This document shows, in pieces, positions 58,778-64,000 of a stretch of DNA of 64,000 nt. Position 1 is the stretch's first letter; each line of letters starts with the position of its first letter. The notes beneath the pieces were generated by a model. That model searched no databases and had not been told where the DNA came from. It saw only the letters and a program-made list of their open reading frames with translations. The stretch comes from Methylobacterium sp. NEAU K (lineage in GTDB: Bacteria; Pseudomonadota; Alphaproteobacteria; Rhizobiales; Beijerinckiaceae). The position numbers were made by a program, and so were the translations under genes. Location of the stretch: assembly GCF_030700285.1 (NCBI RefSeq), contig NZ_JAUYZJ010000021.1:1-64000 (forward strand), read 5' to 3'.

Positions 58778-59377
58778 TCAATGAAGAGAGACCTGGGGCG
58801 AAGACCGTTGCCGGTCCGCGAGATGTTTCCCGACCTCGAGCAGCAACGTTTCCGTCAACGCGATGATGCGCGAATCGCCGAACTGGGAGACCGCATTGTG
58901 GAGAGACAGGCACAGATCGGCGGTCTTGTTCAGGGCGTCGTCGATCGTGGTCCCGTCGCGCATCGCGAAGGCGACACCGGCGGCCTTGCTGTCCGAGATC
59001 TCGACGACGACCCCCCGGCCCGTTGTCGGCCGACCGTTTTCATCCCGGTAGAAGTGTCCGCGCGTGAAGACCCAGCGCAGCCGCCCCTCCGTGGAGCACA
59101 CGCGATACTCCGCCGTATAGGAGCCGCCGGACCGGACGCAGTCCAGTATGACCTGCGAGATATGCGCACGATCCTCGGAATGTACGGCTTCCAGGATCTC
59201 CGACAGGCGGACGCCCGCTCTGGAGCGTGCAGGGCTTATGTTGAACAGCAGCGCGGCGACCGGATCGGCGCGCGCATCATCTTCGATGATGTCCCACATC
59301 CAGAAGCCGACGCCGCCGGATGATTCGAGAGCCGTTGCCAGCGCCGCCTCGGATACCACGTCGTCGGAATGTTCCAC
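58778..59377 (-). CDS. PAS-domain protein
   Basis: A 199-aa soluble protein. The PAS fold (about 20-135) reads GVGFWMWDIIEDDARADPVAALLF, LEAVHSEDRAHI, YTAEYRVCSTEGRLRWVFTRGHFYRDENGRP (in short blocks) and VVVEISDSK. The last 60 residues are helical (ALNKTADLCLSLHNAVSQFG). No output domain such as kinase or GGDEF, so it may signal by partner binding. Confidence 0.87.
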   Translation of the reverse strand: MEHSDDVVSEAALATALESSGGVGFWMWDIIEDDARADPVAALLFNISPARSRAGVRLSEILEAVHSEDRAHISQVILDCVRSGGSYTAEYRVCSTEGRLRWVFTRGHFYRDENGRPTTGRGVVVEISDSKAAGVAFAMRDGTTIDDALNKTADLCLSLHNAVSQFGDSRIIALTETLLLEVGKHLADRQRSSPQVSLH

Positions 59378-59730
59378 TTAAGATATAATCCAACATCCGT
59401 ATGGGGATCTTGCGCTGGGGCGTCTACCGCCCGGCATTGCCTTGTTTACCAATTGTTTCAGCCATCGTCGACCGAATAGAGCATGCCAGGGCGATCGGCG
59501 ATCCCTGCGATAGCGCACCGATCCAGAGCCGGATGATCGTCAGCAGCCGCTAGGCCAGGAGCGGCGGTCGCCGGTGGAACGCGATCGGCGGATCGAGGTT
59601 AGAGCCGTGCGCAAGGCGGCGCCGACCACACGTAGGAGCATGTCCCGGGAACGCCGATGGATTTGCCTTTCTGGCCCGAAACCTTTATAAATTTTTTTAA
59701 TTCAAGCGAAGAATGAACTTGGACTAGATC
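59378..59730. other. intergenic region, no supported gene
   Basis: A 350-base divergent spacer between the PAS protein and a rightward membrane protein. Its right end is very AT-rich (aacctttataaatttttttaattc), a likely promoter/leader. No RNA or repeat recognised. Confidence 0.4.
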
Positions 59731-60282
59731 ATGGCGGTTCTGCGATATATCTTGCTCGGAGTTTCTACCTTAGCCATGGCGTCGGTGTTGATCTTTTGGA
59801 TCGCTGGTGGTCGATCCGGGGATGTCTCGGTATTTTTTGTGATCGCCTTTCTGGCGGCTAATATCGCGTATATTTTATTCTCCAGCCCAAATCTGAAAAT
59901 CAGTGCCCTGTTCGACCGGGCGGCTACCGGGCTTGCTTTTGCTTCGCTTGAACTCCAGCATCAAGCGAAGGAGGCGAAGCTGCGGGAAATCGAGGCTGAT
60001 CGCCTCAGGGCCGAAGATGCCGAGCAGAACAGATACAAGCTGCGAGCGGCTGAGGAATTCATCAGTTACGTCCGGCAAAATCCTCTCATGAAGAGGAGGA
60101 ATGCACTTGAGGTCAACCAAATCGCGCTGCGCAGCGAGCCGCATAACCTAGCGTTACCGGCCCTGGAGATGGCCCGCTCCGGGCAGCCGGAGCTGCATGG
60201 ACGCCTCCGCGCCGACCCGGGCGCTGCCGGCATGGCTCGTCCGGGATCGCACTCTGGGGCGATGCCCCGGCTTGAAGGCTAG
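59731..60282 (+). CDS. membrane-anchored coiled-coil protein, possibly with a degenerate end
   Basis: A 183-aa frame. Two N-terminal membrane helices (YILLGVSTLAMASVLIFWIA; VSVFFVIAFLAANIAYILF) are followed by a charged coiled coil (ELQHQAKEAKLREIEADRLR). GC is clearly lower than that of the surroundings up to about residue 145; after that the composition changes and reads like intergenic DNA, so the original C-terminus may have been lost by frameshift. Family unknown. Confidence 0.55.
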   Translation: MAVLRYILLGVSTLAMASVLIFWIAGGRSGDVSVFFVIAFLAANIAYILFSSPNLKISALFDRAATGLAFASLELQHQAKEAKLREIEADRLRAEDAEQNRYKLRAAEEFISYVRQNPLMKRRNALEVNQIALRSEPHNLALPALEMARSGQPELHGRLRADPGAAGMARPGSHSGAMPRLEG

Positions 60283-60299
60283 AGAATCGTTCTGTGGAG

Positions 60300-60385
60300 A
60301 TCGGCCCGAGGGCGATGCGCGATCTCCTTGCCGGGCATCCCTTTTTCCAAATGCTGGCGGCCACCTCGTCGGGGCGATGCTCGGA
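60300..60385. repeat. dispersed intergenic repeat, copy 2
   Basis: The stretch from ggcgatgcgcgatctccttgcc to ggggcgatgctcgg shares the block order of the copy at 43704-43774: GATGCGCG-TCTCCTTGCCG, TTTTCC-AA, GGCGGCCACC, TCGGGGCGATGCTC. It lacks the perfect 17-bp hairpin of copy 1. It lies between the coiled-coil gene and the Met-rich protein. Confidence 0.65.
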
Positions 60386-60697
60386 GCGGACGAAGGCATC
60401 GGACTGCCGACGTCTCGTCCGCTTGGACTGTCGGCGTGCGCCGGCGAAGGTCCTCCGACGCACGCGAGACCGACGCCTCCGCGATGGGCCTGCCCCACCG
60501 GCGATCGCGGCCGACGTCCGAACGGGATGATCCGGCTCGCCGATCGGGGCTACATCGCGCCGCATGGTGCGTCCGATCCTCCGCGGAACCATCTTGGCGG
60601 CCAACGGCTTCCTGCGCTGGGCCATGGGAGGATCTGCTCCCGATGCGGCCTCGTGAAGAACCACCGCCCTGGATGGCGGCACGAGAGGAAACATCTT

Positions 60698-60964
60698 TTG
60701 CGCACAACGATCATCACCGCGGCTGTGCTCGCCGCCCTCGGCGCCGCCGTCGCGACGCCCGCCTCCGCAGCCCCGATCGGACGCGGAGCCGGCCTCGCCG
60801 CGCCGGCCGACATCGTCTCGACCGTCCAGATGGACCGCATGGAGCGCCACATGATGCGGCATCGCATGGAGCGCCGGATGATGCGGCGGCATATGGAGCG
60901 TCGCATGATGCACCGTGAGATGCGCCATCGCATGATGCGTCGCGAGATGATGCACCGCATGTAA
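60698..60964 (+). CDS. Met/Arg/His-rich secreted protein (88 aa)
   Basis: From a TTG at 60698 with GAGGAAA nine bases upstream, the protein has a Sec signal peptide (IITAAVLAALGAAVATPASA) and a short linker. The last ~45 residues then consist almost only of Met, Arg, His and Glu in a quasi-repeat (MERHMMRHRMERRMMRRHM and so on). Such a tail could bind copper or other soft metals in the periplasm, or bind nucleic acid or acid polymers. No family named. Confidence 0.7.
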   Translation: MRTTIITAAVLAALGAAVATPASAAPIGRGAGLAAPADIVSTVQMDRMERHMMRHRMERRMMRRHMERRMMHREMRHRMMRREMMHRM

Positions 60965-61155
60965 CGACGGGGTGGCGCCGCCGGCATAGACCCGGCTGCA
61001 TTGCTTCAGGCCCGTCCGGGGTTGATACCGCGGCCGGGCTTTTTCGTGCGCGCATTCCGCTCGATCCGCCGCTCCGCACAAAGGCGTCGGGGCGGGCCGA
61101 TCGAACCATTTGTGGCGCACTGCGTTTCAAGCCTCCGATAGGGAGTGTAGGTACC

Positions 61156-61470
61156 ATGAAGGCGTTTCTGGCAGTGGCCGCCGTGGGATTCGGTGTTCTG
61201 GGCGCGTTCGGCCCGGCTCTGGCCCAGCCGCGCGGCCCGGATTACGAGTACGGCGACCGGGATCGCGGCGAGGGCTACGGGTATCGCGACCGCGGCTACC
61301 GGGAGCGGGACCGCGGCTACGGCGAGCGCGCCTATGGCGGCTTCGACGAGCGTGAGTACCTGCGCTGCAACCCGGATGTCCGCCGGGCCGTCGCGAATGG
61401 CCAGATGGAGTCCGGAGCCGCGCATTACCGGACCTTCGGACGCCGCGAAGGCCGCCGGCTGAGCTGCTGA
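61156..61470 (+). CDS. exported Arg/Asp/Gly/Tyr-repeat protein (104 aa)
   Basis: A Sec signal peptide (FLAVAAVGFGVLGAFGPALAQ) is followed by a low-complexity stretch with repeated YRDRGY / RERDRGYGER units, then a compact C-terminal domain (YLRCNPDVRRAVANGQM, AAHYRTFGRREGR, LSC) with two Cys. The last part resembles the short domains found in other secreted repeat proteins of this group. Function unknown. Confidence 0.75.
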   Translation: MKAFLAVAAVGFGVLGAFGPALAQPRGPDYEYGDRDRGEGYGYRDRGYRERDRGYGERAYGGFDEREYLRCNPDVRRAVANGQMESGAAHYRTFGRREGRRLSC

Positions 61471-61500
61471 CGGGGGCTGGCCGGGTCCGCCCCGGCCGGG

Positions 61501-64000
61501 TCACGCCCGAGGCGCCGACCGCGTCCGCGCGCGGTCGCGCAGCAGGTTGACGATCAGCGCGGTCCATCCGGTCTGGTGCGAGGCGCCGAGCCCCCGTCCG
61601 GTATCGCCGTCGAAGAATTCGTGGAACAGCAGGGCCTCCTCGGCGCCGGGCGCCGGGGAGATCGGCGGGCGCGTGCCGAGGGCGGGCCGGCGGCCCTGCA
61701 CATCCTTGGCGAACAGGGCGATCAGGCGGTCCTCAAGCGCGTCCGCGATCGCGCTGAGCGTGCGCGTCGTCCCGGAGCCGGTCGGGTATTCCACCAGGAA
61801 CTCGTCGCCGTAATAGGTGTGGAAGCGCCGCAGCGCCTCGACGATGAGGTAGTTCATCGGCATCCACACCGGCCCGCGCCAATTCGAGTTGCCGCCGAAC
61901 ATGTTCGAGGTCGAGTCGGCCGGATCGTACCGGACCGTGAACGAGCCCCCCAGCTCGTTGAGCACGTAGGGCTCGTCGCGGTGGACCTTCGACAGCGAGC
62001 GCACGCCGTAGGGTGAGAGGAACTCGGCCTCGTCGAGCATGCGCCGCAGCAGCGCCTTCATCCGGTGGCCGCGCAGCAGCGAGAGGAGCTTGCGGTCGTT
62101 GACGCCGCCCTCGTTCCAGCGCGACACCAGGCGGGCGAGATGGGGCCGGTTCTCCAGTGCCCAATTCAGGCGCCGGGCGAAATCCGGCAGCCGCTGGAGC
62201 ACGGCTGGCTCGATCACCTCCACGGCGAAGAGCGGCACCAGCCCGACCATCGAGCGGACCCGCAAGGGGAGCATCCCGCCCCCGGGGATGTCGACCTCGT
62301 CGTAATAGAATCCGTCGGCCTCGTCCCACAGGCCGAACCCCTCGCCGCCCATGTCGGTCATCGCCTCGGCGATGAGCAGGAAGTGCTCGAAGAACTTCGA
62401 GGCGGTGCTCTCGTAGACGTCGTTGTGGAGCGCGAGCTCCAGGGCAATGCGCATCATGTTGAGCGCGTACATCGCCATCCAGGCGGTGCCGTCGGCCTGG
62501 TGGATCACCCCGAAGCCCGGGGGCGGGCGCGACCGGTCCAACACCCCGACATTGTCGAGCCCCAGGAAGCCGCCCTGGAAGACGTTGCGGCCCTGCGCGT
62601 CCTTGCGGTTCACCCACCAGGTGAAGTTGATCAGCAGCTTGTGGAACACGCCCTCCAGGAAGGCGAGGTCGCCGCGCCCGCCCCTTCGGTCCCGGTCGAT
62701 CTCGAACACCCGGTAGGCGGCCCAGGCATGGACGGGTGGGTTGGCGTCGCCGAACTCCCACTCGTAGGCCGGCAGCTGGCCGTTCGGGTGCATGTACCAT
62801 TCGCGGGTGAGCAGCAGGAGCTGCTTCTTGGCGAAATCCGGATCCAGCAGCGCCAGCGGCAGGCAGTGGAAGGCGAGGTCCCAGGCCGCGAACCAGGGGT
62901 ACTCCCAGGTGTCCGGCATCGACAGCACGTCGGCCGCCGCGAAGTGGCGCCACTGGCCGTTGCGGCCGCCGTCGCGCGCGCGGGGCGGCACGGGCTGGAG
63001 CGGGTCGCCCTCCAGCCAGCGGCGCACGTCGTAGCAATAGAGCTGCTTCGACCAGATCAGGCCGGCCGCCGCCTGCCGGAAGATCGTCCGGGCATCCGGG
63101 TCCGAGATGCCATCCTGCAACGCGTCGTAGAAGGCGTCAGCCTCGGCCACCCGGCGCCCGACCAGGGCGCCGTCGCCGTCGACGGGGCGCACCCGCGATC
63201 CGGCCGACAGGCGCAGGCGGATCCGGGCGGTCGCCCCGGGTTCCAGTCTCAAGGCGTAGTGCAGCCCGAGCTTGGTGCCCGCATCCCGCCGCACCGCCGC
63301 GGCGTCGCCCCCGACGATCGCCGCGTGGAGGCCGTCCTTGAACGGCCCGGCGGCGTCCGGCTGCCAGCCGTGCAGCCGCAGGTTGGTGTCGTTCTCGCAG
63401 AACAGGAGGTCCGGCGCGCCGTCGAAGGCGAGCCGGTACGGTCCGAGCCGCGGGTGCGCGCAGGTCACGCCGCCGTCGGGGGCACGGGCGATCCGCGGCC
63501 GCGCCTGTCCGGCCTGCCAGGACCAGGTGTTGCGGAACCAGAGCTGCGGGATGACGTGGAGCTCGGCGGTCTCGGGGCCCCGGTTGAGCGCGGTGATCAC
63601 CGCGTGGATGTCGTCGGCATCGGCCTTGGCGTATTCCACCGTCACGTCGAAGAACCGGTCCTCGGCGAAGATCCCCGTATCCTCGATCTCGTATTCGGGC
63701 TGCTCGCGCCCGCGCTGCAGGCTCTCACGCACGAGCTCTTCGTACGGGAAGGCTGCCTGCGGATAGCGGTAGAGCAGCTTGAGGTAGGCGTGGCTCGGGA
63801 CCGCGTCGAGGTAATGGTAGATCTCCTTGACATCCTCTCCGTGGTTGCCCTCCTCGTTGGTCAGGCCGAACAGGCGCTCCTTGAGGATGCGGTCGCGCCC
63901 GTTCCAGAGGGCCAGCGCCAGGCAGAGACCGCCGCGCTCGTCGCAGATCCCGGCGATTCCGTCCTCACCCCAGCGATAGGCGCGGGAGCGGGCCTCCTCG
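61501..64000 (-). CDS. MGH1-like/GH63-related glycoside hydrolase (5' end outside window)
   Basis: More than 830 residues are seen and the frame is still open at the window end. Features: LFGLTNEEGNHGEDVKE near the cut, WSWQAGQARPRIA, SMPDTWEYPWFAAWDLAFHCLPL, AYEWEFGDANPPVHAWA, FQGGFLGLDNVGVLDRS, GEGFGLWDEADGFYYDEV and NSNWRGPVWMPMNYLIVEALRRF. These are the (alpha/alpha)6-barrel marks of the glucosidase clan that includes mannosylglycerate/glucosylglycerate hydrolases and GH63. The exact sugar is unknown. Confidence 0.88.
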   Translation of the reverse strand, partial: EEARSRAYRWGEDGIAGICDERGGLCLALALWNGRDRILKERLFGLTNEEGNHGEDVKEIYHYLDAVPSHAYLKLLYRYPQAAFPYEELVRESLQRGREQPEYEIEDTGIFAEDRFFDVTVEYAKADADDIHAVITALNRGPETAELHVIPQLWFRNTWSWQAGQARPRIARAPDGGVTCAHPRLGPYRLAFDGAPDLLFCENDTNLRLHGWQPDAAGPFKDGLHAAIVGGDAAAVRRDAGTKLGLHYALRLEPGATARIRLRLSAGSRVRPVDGDGALVGRRVAEADAFYDALQDGISDPDARTIFRQAAAGLIWSKQLYCYDVRRWLEGDPLQPVPPRARDGGRNGQWRHFAAADVLSMPDTWEYPWFAAWDLAFHCLPLALLDPDFAKKQLLLLTREWYMHPNGQLPAYEWEFGDANPPVHAWAAYRVFEIDRDRRGGRGDLAFLEGVFHKLLINFTWWVNRKDAQGRNVFQGGFLGLDNVGVLDRSRPPPGFGVIHQADGTAWMAMYALNMMRIALELALHNDVYESTASKFFEHFLLIAEAMTDMGGEGFGLWDEADGFYYDEVDIPGGGMLPLRVRSMVGLVPLFAVEVIEPAVLQRLPDFARRLNWALENRPHLARLVSRWNEGGVNDRKLLSLLRGHRMKALLRRMLDEAEFLSPYGVRSLSKVHRDEPYVLNELGGSFTVRYDPADSTSNMFGGNSNWRGPVWMPMNYLIVEALRRFHTYYGDEFLVEYPTGSGTTRTLSAIADALEDRLIALFAKDVQGRRPALGTRPPISPAPGAEEALLFHEFFDGDTGRGLGASHQTGWTALIVNLLRDRARTRSAPRA

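Overview
The window is high-GC alphaproteobacterial DNA. The rhizobial-type motC/fliK set, the fliN-fliG-flhB run, the two-subunit molybdenum hydroxylase, the cyoABCD-SURF1 block and many small exported proteins fit a Methylobacterium-like member of the Hyphomicrobiales. This is judged from gene content only; no database search was run.

Positions 1 to about 5,080 look like the right-hand part of an integrated genomic island. It holds the cut-off end of an IS66-family element, a restriction endonuclease convergent with and overlapping a C5-cytosine methyltransferase, a Vsr nicking endonuclease, and a tyrosine integrase. The island ends at the displaced 3' half of a tRNA-Glu gene, the likely attachment site. 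From 5.1 to 9.2 kb is a patchwork: an IS256-family transposase remnant, then a tight leftward operon containing muconolactone isomerase, a YCII protein, two tiny ORFs and a branched-chain-amino-acid-type binding protein, plus two small exported or membrane proteins.

From 9.2 to 15.1 kb is a flagellar block. A leftward motB'-motC-fliK-transglycosylase unit faces away from a rightward fliN-fliG-flhB unit. Only the last ~55 codons of motB remain, and they abut fliN head to head, so this looks like a deletion or rearrangement scar. Malate synthase G with a divergent LysR regulator and a class II aldolase follow (15.1-19.3 kb).

The most unusual locus is 19.9-21.7 kb: a three-gene cassette with a short Gly/Asn-rich exported protein carrying a PEP-CTERM-like tail, a full exosortase (Cys/Arg/His triad) and an overlapping single-pass membrane protein. 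It looks like a self-contained one-substrate protein-sorting system. Next come an amidase, small hypothetical genes, a tandem pair of coiled-coil paralogues and tRNA-Val(GAC).

From 26.9 to 48.8 kb most genes are core: an unknown protein coupled to a two-domain glycosyltransferase, an MFS transporter, a quinol oxidase operon with SURF1, methylmalonyl-CoA mutase, an alpha/beta hydrolase, phosphoglucomutase, rpsD, a molbindin, tsaD-GNAT-gpsA and an EVE protein. From 48.8 to 64 kb lie a membrane histidine kinase, an isoquinoline-oxidoreductase-like pair, a uracil-DNA-glycosylase-like protein, pyrF, a TetR regulator, a YciE-type ferritin-like protein, a TSUP permease, a PAS protein, several small secreted proteins (one extremely Met/Arg/His-rich) and a large GH63-like glucosidase cut by the window end. 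Two copies of a dispersed intergenic repeat occur near 43.7 and 60.3 kb.
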